A DNA stretch of 64,000 nucleotides. Origin: Daldinia sp. FL1419. Its lineage: Eukaryota; Ascomycota; Sordariomycetes; Xylariales; Hypoxylaceae. The stretch's first letter is position 1, and each line of letters begins with the position of its first letter. The DNA is taken from positions 124,001-188,000 of the forward strand of contig MU623405.1 of assembly GCA_025201765.1 (NCBI GenBank), in the 5' to 3' direction. Shown here one piece after another: positions 42,501 to 56,086 of the stretch. The notes under the pieces are model-generated. The model had not been told where the DNA came from. It was given only the letters and a program-made list of their open reading frames with translations, and made no database searches. Both the position numbers and the translations under genes were made by a program.

Positions 42501-45500
42501 AAAGTCTTGGCTAGAGCCTTTTTTGGTTCCTGCATCCATACGATCCAACGGGCTCGTGTGACTGCTGCAAACTCCGCAGCGTGGCTTGACGACTAGCTAG
42601 GTAGTAGATATATTCTATGCATATTATTCGCCGGGGCTGACTTGCACCACTGGGGGGTAAACGTTTGACAGTACATAGTATCTGCTTCGGACACGACCTT
42701 CTGTACGGACTTGGAACTTTGGAAGTTATAGCTAGTAGGTTTTTATTTTTCTCCCTCTTTTGGCATTGCAATCGGCTCACTCTTTAGGAGGTATGTCTCT
42801 GATTTAGACGACCTCTAATTTATAGCTTCAACCTAGATACAAGCTCGATATCCTAACACCTTTTTCATCATCTGAGTACTTCTACAGCTCTTCGCTGAAA
42901 TGCATAGTGACACTATATGTTGTCACGTAGGTGGAATTACCAATGCTCTCGGGTATAGCTTTTAGGAAGCATATTGAATTCGGAAGTAGGTCAGCCGGGC
43001 GAATCGGCCGGGATTTTTGTGTAATCTATTATTATTGTAGATCCGGAAGAACTGACGTTTCTGGCGATTCCCGAGCTTGGTCAACACAGTTACTCGGTCT
43101 TGCACGTGCTACGATAAACTTGAACGAGAACAATGGGAATGCTCGCACCGTAATCTACAAGCTTTGCGGGTATATGTTGTACGATATTGTATATGTAGAA
43201 CCCTGACGTCGTTGGGAGGAATCCCGGAAGTGTGACATGCCTTCCCGTCCCTTGCGGCTAACAGTACCAATTCATTGTGGATACGGTATAGATTTCCTGA
43301 TGTGTATGGAGCCGTACATGGTGTGGCTCGCGTGGTATTATGCGGACGACGCCATTCGTAAGGTAGCCAGTCAACTGTGTGGTCCCTTGGTGGTGTTAAC
43401 TGTTGAAGCAATAGTCCCATAGCTGAACGCAGTCAAGCACATAATTTCTTAAATACAATTGGATCATGGCAAATGGGGCTGGATATATGCATCAACTATC
43501 AGATTCTGTGGCGGAATGTTCGAGTTCTTGATGTGATGATGCAGCCGCTGGATAACTCATTCGGGACTACCACCTAACGTCGTGGTAATGACGAAAGCCA
43601 CCCGAGGAATTCTACTCCGGAGCAAATTGCTCTCTCATCGTGATTGTAATTTGTAAGAAACCTGTCAAGGAGCTTTTCTGTAAAGCGTTTACTCGTCACA
43701 GAGGAAACTAAAGATGCGTAGATCCGAGAGAGATACTATTTGCGCGATTTGTTGTATTTTGGAACCTCAAAATCTGTGCCTGAAGATCATTGTAAAGATA
43801 TCACAGGGATCCTATGGGAAAGGCGTTCTCCAATGGCGGCGTGGAGAAGGACAAAAAGGACGTGAGTTATGGAACGTACATGATGTAGATAGGTAATACG
43901 CGGTACCTAAGGTACCGTACCCTTAGGTAATTTAGGTACTCTTTTAGGTACTTATTATAGTGTATCTACACTAATGTAGGTACCTAGGTAACCGCGCATG
44001 TAGGGTTGCACGGCATAGGTTGGGTCTAGTGTTCTATTGGCGTAGCAGCTATATGTAAATATCCAGTAAGTGGTGTGATTACCGGTGTACAATTATTGGA
44101 GATAGTCACATTCGGGAGACAGCGTTGGGTGACTTACATACATCGCAACGCTTTTTATTTTATTTTACGAATGATCTAGGCACTCGATATAAATGCACAT
44201 AAATGCTCAACAAGACTATCCAACTTGATTACAGATACACAATTCCTATTCCATGACTTGCATTTAACATGTGAAGTAAGTTAAAAAGGCGCCCCGCTAC
44301 CTAAAAGCATGATACATCCTAGGTACGTATATACAATTCAATAGACGAATATATCTTGGATATGATAATGCTATTTGAATAGAATCTTTCTTACTTCGGA
44401 TTAGAAATTATCCCATTCACTAAATTCGTCAATTTTCAGCAAACTTATCCCAAAGTCGCCGTTCCATTCCGGATTCCCACCGCGGGAACCGGACGAGCAG
44501 TTCTCACCTAAGATTCCATTTTCCCGAGGGTTAGCTTTAGGTGGCTCACCGGGATCGACCATCTCGATACTCTTACAAAGACCGGTACGATCCGCCTAAC
44601 TATGTTGATTACAACATGGAATGACCCAAGTTTCCTATCTTCATGGTATTGTACTCTAGTGGAAAACCCCCCGACTCCATACGTAGTCACGCACATAGAT
44701 CTGAAGCCATTATCAATATTATGTGCCATTATTACATTCACCTAGGTCTTGCCCCAGCCGACGAGATCCTTATTATCCTATATCCGGCAATCAGATAATA
44801 GTGGGAAGCCTGACCGAAAAAGTCTTACTTAGTGGATTTGTCAATTATCACCATTGTCCAAAAGAGTACGCCGCGCAAATAACCTTGGTTTGGATGGGGC
44901 TTATAATAAATCGAGTATTCCTATAAACGCCTAGATCGCGATGATCCAAAGCCTAAGCTTATGTAGTGTCTTTTACCTATATATTGTATGATCATTGGTT
45001 ATATTCGGATGAATCTTTTTTAAGAACTAATAGCAGCTGAATCGTGTTCCTCTGAACAATACGTCCCAAGTGTGACACGAAAGAAGCTATGTGTTAATAA
45101 GTATGTTTAGATTTCAAATGCTGTATCGTATAATGGCCTGTGAATGGTGTTGAGATGGTTGTCTACTAATGGGTACCTAGTTATCGTTGCTTGGTACTAC
45201 ATGAAAGAATACACGAATTAGAAACCAGAACCGCAACCGTGATCACTATCAAGCGGCTAGAGCCTCGAGAAATCGGTCTTGAGGTCGGCGAACAAAACCT
45301 TTGATCATTATAAGGCGCATGTATTCATCTTTGCAGCCGATCTTGAGCCGATAATGGTCTTTCGTACCCAAGTCATGAGCTTACAGTACGATGGACTGTA
45401 TCACGCGTAAGGTAAGTATTTACAGAAGGTATCTACACCGTAGAAAAAAATGACGACCTAACTACATCCTTACAACGCTAGTCGAGTACATGTGTATCTA

Positions 45501-46100
45501 GGGTATACCTGGAGACCCTGCGAGATATCCCTGTACGACATATTGATCCACTATATCCTGGTACACTTACCCATGCCGGGTGTCAAATTAGTAGCTTCCT
45601 AACCAAAAACTCAAAAGAGCCCACCAGTAGGTACCTACGTACACTAGTGACACAGGACCCACCGAAGCTTGTCAGTCAAGGTTGCAGTTCCCGAACATAC
45701 CCCTGGTGGCTCTGGGTCTGTTCCTTCTTTCCCCCTCCCTAGAGGTACGTACATATTCCCGGCTCGTAGGTCCATCATGCCTAATAAAAATGCTGCCGAG
45801 TCTTTGTTAGGCATAGCTGCATGGGGGGTTACAACGGGCAGGTCCAATAACGTGGATAATTAAGATAATAGTTGCTAGCAAGGACATGCAGGAGCGCATT
45901 GGTATCTGTTTTTCCTCGTGCGCCTCCCCAACCTATCTTGCCGCATGCTGCATCTGCAATTGCATTTTTGTCCAACCGTCGTCTCATTCACCCACTTACA
46001 CAAGTTCAGTTTAACTTTACAAGTCGACTTCTTTTTTTGCGGCGGCACAAGACGCAACCTGAGTGATCAGACGGGTCTGAGTACAATACAACGTTTTCAC
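42501..46100. other. Gene desert, second part
   Basis: No supported gene. An imperfect inverted GGTACCTAAGGTAC/GTACCCTTAGGTA arrangement lies at ~43903-43932, followed by further GTACCTAGGTAA strings to ~43993. Overlapping short frames at 42931-43422 on both strands look random. Confidence 0.5.
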
Positions 46101-47336
46101 CCTCCCCCTACTTATCTAGGTATCTATTCTTCGCATCTTCCATTTGGTGTGTTGATCTTTTTTTTTTTTCGACGTTTGCGAGTACCAGTCAACCACGAAC
46201 ATCCATTTCCATTACATCCCGTTATCTTCAAACTCGGTTATGGACCCTGAATAAGTTCGACGCTTAGAGGAAAAAAAAAAAAGAATTGGAACTGGCGGGA
46301 CGGACGATTCAAAAAATTAAAAAATTAAAAAAATACAAGCATCGGCACGCCATCGAGCATTGGACTTGGACGTTAGATTTTACCCACGAACTGGTGGAAC
46401 CTTTTTCGGCAATTGCAGTTATTAATCGCCATCTTCCATTACCTTTCGAGAAGCTTGGGCTTCAAGCATTCAGCGCTTCACTCTTCAATTAAAGTACACC
46501 AGCCGATAATTGTGGAAAGGTAAATTTATATTTTCTTTGCGATTCTCCTGAGAGTTTATTCTTTCTCCCTATTTAAGCACATGAACTCCGTCTCGAGAAA
46601 GGGCATGAAGAGTTATTGGTTTGCGCTTCCCGGGTCAGTGCATCGAAACCCACGAGGTGCGCATACGGGCGTAGTTCTCTTCCGACTTCTTATTACGCAG
46701 GGTAGGACGGAGAAAAAGACATTACCCTACTATCTAAAGTACAATATGATATTCCTGCAGGTATGCTACCGGTCGAATGGACAAAGTCGTCATAAACAAT
46801 CAGGTCTGAGACTTTGCGTCAAGCACATACCCTAGAATTGTTTAGCTAAGCTACCTTCTGGGTACCTAGACAGCTTCAACATTCCCATCTTGGGCCCCTT
46901 CTGTCTAGAAAACCTGATAATATTTTCTCTCGCTTCGTCTCCCTTCATTCCATTAAGCTCTCTAATTATTTTCTTCGCGACAGTTACGAATAACAAATCA
47001 TCGCGTGCTAACATGTTTTGTTTCTTTCACAGATTCTTCTAGTTAATTATTCTGCACCGCTCTTTTAACCTGAACAACTAGTGCCTTTACGATAACCTCA
47101 CATCAAAAATTCTAGAATCACCTAGTCTATACGCGACACATTACGGCATCGGAAAGTTTTTCGAGTCTCGTCTCGTAAATTTTAAAAAAGAATCAAGGTG
47201 TCGAGCGGGTTCATTTGAGCACTCGTACCTTCGGGACCTTGAGGAGTTTGAGTATCTCCTCTAACTACTGGCTGTTACGAGAGTGACAGCAGAAATTTGT
47301 TCCCATGGTTGTCTACAGCGCAGCTTTACAGCAATC
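46101..47336 (+). promoter_or_regulatory. Promoter and long leader of the Cdc25-type gene, with a probable leader intron
   Basis: Poly-T and poly-A runs at ~46158-46170 and ~46270-46283. A strong 3' splice site ends at 47032 (GTGCTAAC branch, then TTTCTTTCACAG). Possible donors are GTAAATTT at 46519 and GTATGC at 46761. No conserved coding exon was recognised upstream, so I read this as an untranslated leader. Confidence 0.5.
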
Positions 47337-50300
47337 ATGATGCTGGATGACCAACCTATGCGAGCGAGCCTACAAGTGGCTCCGCTCACTATCAACAAGA
47401 ACCGCCACGATGAAACAATAGGGAGTCGACGAGAAGATGAACCGGCAGTATCCACTCATCCATACTCACAATCCCAAATAACTCCCCCTTCGACTCCTAA
47501 CAATTCACAAGAGGAGTTGGTTCCCCAACCCACACCTTCAAACCCTATATTCCATAATTTCTTACGAGCCTTTTACCCGTTTCATCCTACCTATGCTATG
47601 ACAGACTCGACCGTTACTTTACCCCTAAATGAAGGTGACGTAGTCTTAATTCATTCCATTCATACCAATGGATGGGCCGATGGAACATTATTAGTATCAG
47701 GCGCGAGAGGATGGTTGCCAACGAATTACTGCGAAGCGTACGACCCGGAGGAAATGAGGAACCTACTCAATGCATTATTGAATTTCTGGGATTTGCTAAG
47801 GAGCACCGCGACAAACGATCGGGACATATTTGGCAACCAGGAATTCATGAAGGGTATTATTGCAGGCGTGCGTTATTTATTGGTGAGTTTGGAATTCCTC
47901 GTGCGCACACCTACCCCAGTTCACAGTACCTAATCGTGTTCCAGGAACGCACACATTGCTTGACGAGAGAGTCGGTTACAATACAAAGGAGCGATATCTT
48001 ACGCCGTGGAAGGAAATCATTACTATCCGAATTGTCATCTTTAGTAAAGATCGCCAAACGGCTTCAAGAGACATTAAAAGGTCTACCGCACTTCATTGAG
48101 GATGTGAATGACACCATTGACGAGATGGTTCTAAAAGCATTCAAAATTGTTGTCAAAGGCGTCCGATTTCTGGACCTGGTCGAAGAGGAGAGACGGTTAC
48201 GCGCACCTGCAGTAACAGTTATGGCAACTGTTGTCGAGGAATCACTTGTCCCACCAACGCCGCCTTTGGAGTCTACGGAGTTTGGGAGCAGCCGGAGAGA
48301 CGAAGCTGCATCTTCCCGAGCAGAGTTTGACGCTGTGGCCAGTAGAGGATTGGCACCACCGACAGCTGGTGATGTACAAATGAATGGATCGACCAACAAA
48401 CGATTATCATCTGGCATTTCCGCGTCTGCCGGTGCAACTAGTAGTCGGATGTCTCAACGCAGTTCGTCACACGGAAATCGACTATCGGCTACTATATCAC
48501 ACAGGGTGTCTCTAGCCGGTCCTTCTCCCTCATCACATTCCCAGAATCTTGCTTCTGAGCGACTCAATTCCTGCCATGATACCTTTTTATCACATCTGGG
48601 ATCTTTCATTGGTCGATTGCATGTTCAATCTCAATCGCGACCGGAGCTTGCCTTCGCTATTAAGAATTCGATCATTTCCGGTGGTGAACTTTTTGCTGTG
48701 GTGGATGCGATATGTGGTCACAGCATTTCCGCTTCGGACACATTGGGACAGTCGCGTGTAGCCATGTACGATCGTATTAGAGATTTGGTCTGCCTGGCGC
48801 GTGAGGTTCTAGGTAACCATGGGCCTGATGGCGAAGACGTCATTATACCACAGGATAACAGCCGACTCCTTTCAGCCGCTACTGGGTGCGTCAAGGCAGC
48901 TGGTGAATGTGTTGCAAAAACCAAATGGGTTCTGGAACGAATAGGTGATTTCGAATTTGAAGTTGAGAATGGAGATTTGGGCATCGATTTGGGCGTTTTC
49001 CAGGCCGTTTCTGAAAGTCAGCCACGAACACCAACCGAATCAACAATATCGGAAGCCAAAGCATCTCAGCCGTCAACTAAAACTAACCATATAACACACT
49101 TGTCAATTGATAAGCCACTGCCAGAGGTCCCCGTTGAAACTATACAAGAGCGCGAAACCCCCGGGCAAACCTCTCCGCCAGTATCGAGGCCGCAATCCAT
49201 GATCGCCGACGATACGACGTCGAGTATGGCATCTTCTGTCTCGTCCATTCGACCTTTGCCCCCAGCGCTACCGAGACTTACGACTTCGATTCCACCGGAT
49301 GAGTCGTGTAGCCCTACCACCGAAAATTCACAAGATACTGAGTACCAGAATCCATTCCGTTCTGATACAGGTACAGCTTCCAGCTCTGGAAGCAACAACA
49401 CGTACCTAAGCCGCGATTCGGAGTCGAGCATGGTTTCCGATATCTCTACCCGTGCAACCACACCCGATATTACATTGGTACCGAAAACTCAGCCGTCTCT
49501 GTCAGACTTGAGCACAGCAGGCAGCTCCAGCATGAGCGAAGAAGTTGAGGAGCTAGAATCAAAATTATTAGAGAAAACATTTGCCCATGAACTCATGTTC
49601 AACAAGGAAGGACAAATTACTGGTGGGTCGCTTGCTGCTTTGGTTGAGCGTCTTACAACCCATGAAGCGACACCGGACGCCATGTTTGTGTCTACCTTTT
49701 ACCTCACCTTCCGTCTATTCTGCACGCCAAATAAATTAGTCGAGGCACTTATTGATCGCTTCGATTATGTGGGCGAAAATCCCAATACAGCAAACCCCGT
49801 AAGATTGCGTGTGTACAACGTCCTCAAGGGATGGTTAGAATCGCACTGGCGGGATTCTGCTGACCACGAGGCGTTGCCGCTCATCCAGAATTTTGCCGAG
49901 TTCAAGCTTGGATTACTTCTTCCTTCTGCAGGCAAGCGAATCATGGAGCTCTCACAACGGGTTTCATCCACGGATGGTTCGCTGGTGCCACGTCTAGTGT
50001 CCTCTATGGTGAAGACAAGCACCTCTACGTCCCAATATACCCCTATTGATACGCCAATGCCCAACCCCACTATATCTAAAAGCCAACAAAATTTGCTTAA
50101 TAACTGGAAATCCGGGGGTAGCTGCCCTTCGTTTCTTGACTTTGAGCCCATTGAAATTGCTCGCCAGCTAACTCTCAAGCAAATGGGCATATTTTGCTCG
50201 ATCCTTCCGGAAGAGTTACTTGGTTCTCAATGGATGAAGAAGAATGGTACCTATTCGCCTAATGTAAAGGCGATGTCAAGCTTCTCTACCGACCTATCAA

Positions 50301-51004
50301 ATCTCGTGGCGGACTCTATTCTACAATACCCAGAAGCTAAAAAACGTGCAGTTGTTATCAAACAGTGGATCAAGATTGCTCACCAATGTCTGGAATTAAA
50401 TAACTACGATGGTGTCATGTCCATCGTTTGCAGTCTAAATAACTCGGTGATTAGTCGCCTGCGAAAGACTTGGGACCTTGTAAGCCCAAGACGACGGGAA
50501 ATGCTAAAATCGATGCAAGCCATCGTCGAACCATCTAACAACAACAAGGTGCTTCGAGCTCGTCTTCAGGGCCACGTCCCCCCATGCCTACCATTTCTCG
50601 GTATGTTTCTGACCGATCTTACGTTCGTGGATATTGGCAACCCTGCCACGAAGCAACTCCCCGGTTCCGGACCAGACGAGAACAGCTTAACTGTCATCAA
50701 TTTCGACAAGCACACTCGTACCGCGAAGATCATTGGGGAATTACAGCGGTTTCAGATTCCCTATCGTCTTACGGAGGTGCCAGATATACAGGAATGGATC
50801 CAAGCCCAGGTAACCCGTGTAAAAGAATCCGACCAGGGTAATGTTCAAGTTACCTACTACCGAAAGAGTCTGCTACTTGAGCCTCGCGAGACCTTCTTGA
50901 AAACCCCCACTGACGGCCCAGCCGCCACACCAGCAGGTCAAAGAGGCGACTTATTCGGTTGGATTTCAAGAGACCGCCACAATAACGCGACGGTTTCCAC
51001 ATAG
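47337..51004 (+). CDS. cdc25: Cdc25-type Ras guanine-nucleotide exchange factor
   Basis: Exons 47337-47882 and 47945-51004, 1201 aa; 62-nt phase-0 intron (GTGAGT...TTCCAG). Start chosen at MMLDDQPMRAS. An SH3 domain spans ~76-136 (FLRAFYPFHP, LNEGDVVLI, GWADG, GWLPTNYCEAY). A helical region and Ser/Thr/Pro-rich linker extend to ~700 (residues ~185-260 and ~330-440 look folded and helical). The Ras exchanger N-motif is at ~735-860 (GGSLAALVERLTTHE, FVSTFYLTFRLFCTPNKLVE, RVYNVLKGWLESHW). The catalytic CDC25 domain is at ~910-1145 (FLDFEPIEIARQLTLKQMGI, FSTDLSNLVADSIL, NYDGVMSIVCSLNNSVISRL, PCLPFLGMFLTDLTFVDIGN). It activates Ras by GDP release, feeding cAMP-PKA and morphogenesis signalling at membranes. 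SH3 plus RasGEF-N plus RasGEF at ~1200 aa is the Cdc25 architecture. Confidence 0.94.
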
Positions 51005-53400
51005 CGGTACCTATTCGCAACATCCACTTTAGTATCACGACAGGCCTCATGCATTGCCATTTTCCCGGTCAACCTCTCTTTTTTCTTTTCTTTCTTTTTT
51101 TTTTTCTTTTTCCGTCTATTGATACCCCTATCGTTTCTTTTATCATTCCACCCAATTACGAGCATTTGGGATGTATCGAGGTACCGGCGTTTGCGGGCAT
51201 GAGGAATAGGGGATATTCCAACAACTTCCATTGTTAACCGGTCACGTACATATCAATCAACCACTCATCCTCAAGGATTCGACTCATGAGTTAGCCCTCA
51301 ATCATTCCTTTGGGATGATTTGGAAAAACGGCGGATGGAGTTTGGTACACATTCGAGCAGCATTCACGGAACGGGGAAAAGCATTTGGGCATACACATGG
51401 ATGTTGTACGGTATTAGGATATTAAGGGATGACACGATATTTCCGATGCCTAACAGTTACACGAAGGGGAAGAAGTTATTGTATAAGATACAGGTACTTT
51501 GATATGAGGTTTGAGAGTATGTACTACCGTAGCTTCCTATGCTCGGGCGCAATCATATCGGTCAATGCATAAGATTATGATCCGCTTTCAATGCGCTGTC
51601 AATGTGCTTAGTGATGTAGACAAAGTTGCTTCGCTTGAATTTATTCCATATTGTCGACTTGAAATATCATAGAACGTTTTTCATCACTCGATGCGTGTTG
51701 TCTCTACCGCTCAACAGCAACAAGGGGTGTAAAACACCTCAACCTTACATGCCTTAGGTATTGTGAGCTACTTACCGTCTGATTGTCTCTTCCCAATACT
51801 GTCGTAGTATATAATTCAAACAATCAGAATGCATTTTCCAAGGCACCTGCCACGCCTAGCTTAACTCTTACTCCTGACTCGCCATTCATGTGAGATAGCT
51901 CATCAAATATAGCTCCTTTCCGATAGTGCTAGATGTATGACTAAGTTCCTAAAAAGCCGTATAAAGCTGAGTGGAACAGTTTCTAATCGTACGATATAGC
52001 TAAACGGCTGTAGGGTGCCTAAGGTAGATATAATACATTAGTTTCACTATTTAGATACCTCGAGGTAACAACCGGCATGCATCAAGCCCTAAGCCGGACC
52101 GTAATGTTGAAGTTTTGGTATAGATTTGGGTTAGGATGATACACCTCACATAACTCGAAGGCTTTTTTTTATGGTTTTTTATTTTTTTTTTTCGGGATGC
52201 GACTAATATTAGGTACTCTGATAGATCATAGTATATACATGTCGTTCCTTATTCCATACGCATCATTACATGGATATGAACGGACTGAATATTTTGGAGA
52301 GTTTGATATGCTACCTACGGACGCCGATATTATACTGCCCCTTCATATATCCGGCGTTAGGCTAGCCTTAGGGCAGTCTCAGCAAATGAGTAGAATCGAG
52401 CCTAAATCCAGGCGCAAATGTACCGCAAGGTAAAACCAAAAGACACAAGGTTGTCGTAGTACGCAAGTAAGTACTCAAAATATGCTTTGTTCTACACGTC
52501 CCGCTAGGACTCCCAACAGCACTGAATACTGGTTCCTTATCCCGTATAGGTGTATATTAAGTTCGTCTCAATTTCAGCATGATTATAACAGGTGGTGGGT
52601 GCTTCGCAGTCCGTAATCGATTCTTAAAAGACTATATAGGAAGTTCACTACCTCAACCACTCCACAGGCCAGTGGCATAAAACTATTAACCGATGGTTAA
52701 ACTCCATTCGGGTTATAGGATTTGAAATGAAACCAGACTTAGTCTTATCGAAGAATAGATTTCTTGCGCGTATCACACAGTGTGCTTTTCTATAACAGCA
52801 ACGTCAAGTGATTTGACGATTCGCTCTATGACTTCGTTAAATCTAATAATCATAATACTCTACATGTTTATACGACCAGCCTGCCTAAGCCTTGCGGTTA
52901 TACTTCTAATGAACAGCTCCGACAATACATTTCTTGGGCATTCTAGGTATTCGTTTCGATTATACCCACGGAGATTGGTCCTAACTTCTGATCTAATTTG
53001 CGGGTTGCTACATTCTTCATACGCACGCTGGTGTTAAGCTTCCTAATCGGGCATGGGTAGTTTATTCTGTGAGAATCGTTGTCGTGTTGAAAACGCTCCT
53101 TCATTGTTATAGGACCAATAAACAACGACTTTCTAGGCAAGGCGTCGGCGGCACAGCTATTTGCCGAGGTACACGCCCACGTGTCTTCTGAATAGGAGTC
53201 TCACGTTTGATAAACTTCATAGTTATAACCAAGATTAGTAACTACGAGATGGTATATATCTCAGGTTGGAGACCGGCATCGATAACGTATATATGGGGTC
53301 GAAGGTATAGATTAGTACTAGTATAACCACGTAGTATCGTAAAGTTATTCCACTAGGGCTGACATCTCGATACTTGGCGTCGTATCTGATAGACTAGGGT
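51005..53400. other. Gene-poor interval, first part
   Basis: Begins with a long pyrimidine run (51065-51118, TTTTTCTTTTC-type) in the 3' flank of the Cdc25 gene. T-runs at 52165-52193. No supported gene; open frames at 52197-52433 and 52780-53037 have no domain. Confidence 0.5.
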
Positions 53401-53429
53401 ATGTTGCCGAATATGTATGGTACGATTTT

Positions 53430-53453
53430 AATTATATTAATAATTATATTAAT
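53430..53453. repeat. 12-bp AT tandem duplication
   Basis: AATTATATTAAT occurs twice head to tail without change. Confidence 0.8.
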
Positions 53454-53892
53454 AAACCACCAACATCAAGTGCCTGGGTACGGAGTATCCTTTTGCTCCA
53501 ACGTTGATCTAAAATAAGTGCGTGGACATGGGTATTTCCGAATGCGATCCTTTGCGTGTCAAATTTGGCTTTCGATTTGGGGTTTCTTTTTTTTTCTTTT
53601 TTTTCCAAAGTTTCTGTTTTCTTCCCCACGTTTTTGATAATACTACCCAACCTACCGGGTACAGTGCCATATTGCCTGCATTCGAATGTTGTCCTCAAAT
53701 ACCATTATTTACTTAGGTACCTAGATACTCAAGAAGACGAAAATAATTGAAAAGCGAGGACTTACAACTTTAGAAAGCGCCGTTCTAGAACGGCGGACGT
53801 ATGATTGTGGCTTAATGTTGCTGACCTGATGAAGTAACGGATGTAACCTCGCACACTCCGATAGCACTGCGGATAGCACAGTTGTGCCATAC

Positions 53893-53930
53893 AAAAAAAA
53901 AAAAAAGAGAGAAAGAAAAAAAAAAAAAAA
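53893..53930 (+). repeat. Poly-purine (A/G) run
   Basis: Two poly-A blocks separated by GAGAGAAAG; a simple-sequence tract. Confidence 0.85.
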
Positions 53931-56086
53931 GCTATCACATAATACTTCGTGCCGGAATTTCCAAGTTACACAAGAAGCACAATCGTAAAATTGGTGCCGC
54001 GAATAGGAACAATAACTCCACCGACATGAATTGGAGTGACGTCCAGGAGTATAGCGTAGGCTCCTTGAAATACCTATTGATATCATCTGTAACATTACCC
54101 AGAGAATTGGGATCGGATGATATGCATCGTAGCAGCCAGTCAGCCAGACGGTTCGGTACCAATCGAGATAGGACAAATAATTATCGGGTACCTAATGACA
54201 GTATCCTTTGCTGATGGTGTCCTCGGTCTAATAGAAAGATGTATGTCTCTGAAGATAACTGGTTGATTGGTAGTGTTTTGCTTTCCCGTTAGTATATACA
54301 AGAGAACCTAAGAATCCAAAAAAAACTGGGCAACGTTACATATCACAAAAAAAAAAAAGTCAACTGGCTGCTGACGAATAGGGGTTTTATCTTAGGCGGC
54401 AATCCCCAATCGTTCAGGTTTAATTGAAATCCTGCTCTCCAAGTAACTCCAAAATAATACCTCCCCTTATTACTAGTCTGCTAGTGTGCCTAGGCAGGTA
54501 AGTTAGGTCACTACGTCCTCTAAAATAGGTACTTACCTAGTAACATTCGAATGTACAACTTCCTTCCCCGGAGAAAGCTACCGCCACCTGGCCAATGATG
54601 GCGATCCAATGACCACCCCTAGCGGGTCTATCTCGTGACTTGAGACCTTTTGTATCCAATCAGAGCCAATGCTTTATTTCCATATTCGGTCCGCTGCTAT
54701 CTTTCTTCTTATCGGCTAGTTATCTTATTAGTTCCTTTTAGGCTTGTTTTCCATGTCCCTGTCTTTGTAAAATGATTTTCTCTTTTACATATTAGATCGT
54801 TGGGGAAGATGGTCTGGACAAATAACAATTCATCTGCTCATGTAAGGGTCTACATAAGGGTCTTTTACTTGCGCATTGGAGAGATATGAATAGCTCCCGT
54901 AAGCTTGGTTGAACGCCATGAAGCCAGTACATTTTCGTATCTTGTGGCAATTGCTGATAACACGGCATTCCTACCTGACAATACGAAGTGCGTAAAAAAA
55001 TAGAACATCGTATGAATTTACCTATCAGTAGAGTAGATGCATGTACTTTTGTTGGTAGATAAGCTCAGCTTTCTAGCGCATTTTTGAAGTTAAGGGAACG
55101 GAGCTGGCGAAGGATTGCCTGCAATCTGACCACTTAGTCAAACCATAAACAACTTAGCGCCTCCCCGGTGCCCCCAAATCCCCAGAACTCTCTGAACGCT
55201 AAGAATTATTAGTGGAGTGACATCGTTGGCACTTCAACGTTCTTCGTCTCGTCTCGTGCGTTAGATGTACAACTGCTAGCGATATACGAGGGGTAGCCGG
55301 GCTGGGCTGGGCGTGTCACGTAACCATCATTCCCGAGCAACAAGCAACATTCACGAGCCATAGCGAGCTCCCGTCTTCGGGGCTGAGGAATTGATCTGAA
55401 CCGAAGCCGGTGTTACCATACCTACCGCATGTACCCGAACCGTCTTCCCGTTCCCCATGTTCCAAGACAGCATACTTTTCGAGTACTACCTACATGGATC
55501 GCGACTGTGCATGTACCATTCGATCAGCGCTAGGTTAGGTAGGTGCCAGGTACCTTTTTCCTTCTGACACTAGGGAGGTTCCATTTCGCTGGTACATACC
55601 CGCATGCGTGCATAATAGTGAAAGTATCCCGCACGTGCCGCATATCGTATTAATCTTAACATCGTCTTATCTTACAAGGGTGGATACCTCTACATGCATA
55701 CCTACATGAACAAACGTACCAGAAACGTACCCTTGGTAACTCCTTAGTACTGTGTTCTAGTACAATATTTATTTTTCTATATTGTCTGCACCCTTTCCGC
55801 TTCAGCGCAACTCTCGTTTCTCCCTTCCTTCGCCAATTTCAAGGGTCAAATTAATTTAGCCGCCACGGCGATCAATCATTCCGAAAGGTAAGTTATGAAA
55901 TCGGTATTTTATATGCTTTACGAGTCATTATTCTCCTAGAGTGGTTTTATCTCGGGAGCTAGCCAGCATTTACCGATTATGAAAATAAAACTAACGTAGG
56001 GGCGTTTACAGGTTTATCCTAGGTCTATATTTGGGAAGCTTTCTTCGAATCGCTAGAGGAAACCGATCAATCGACCCATTCCTAAA

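Larger units (their letters stand above)
53401..56086. other. Gene-poor interval, second part
   Basis: Contains a 12-bp AT tandem duplication, purine runs and AGGTAGGT tracts (54498-54540, 55530-55555). A candidate leader intron of the UNC93-like gene lies at 55888-56011 (GTAAGT...TTTACAG, ACTAACG branch). No other gene seen. Confidence 0.5.

Noticed and set aside
39414..43422. Open frames at 39414-39614, 40067-40363, 41058-41447 and 42931-43422
   Set aside because: No domains, odd composition and overlaps on both strands; typical of random open frames.
51065..51118. Frames encoding poly-Lys or poly-Phe runs
   Set aside because: Produced by a simple pyrimidine tract, not coding.
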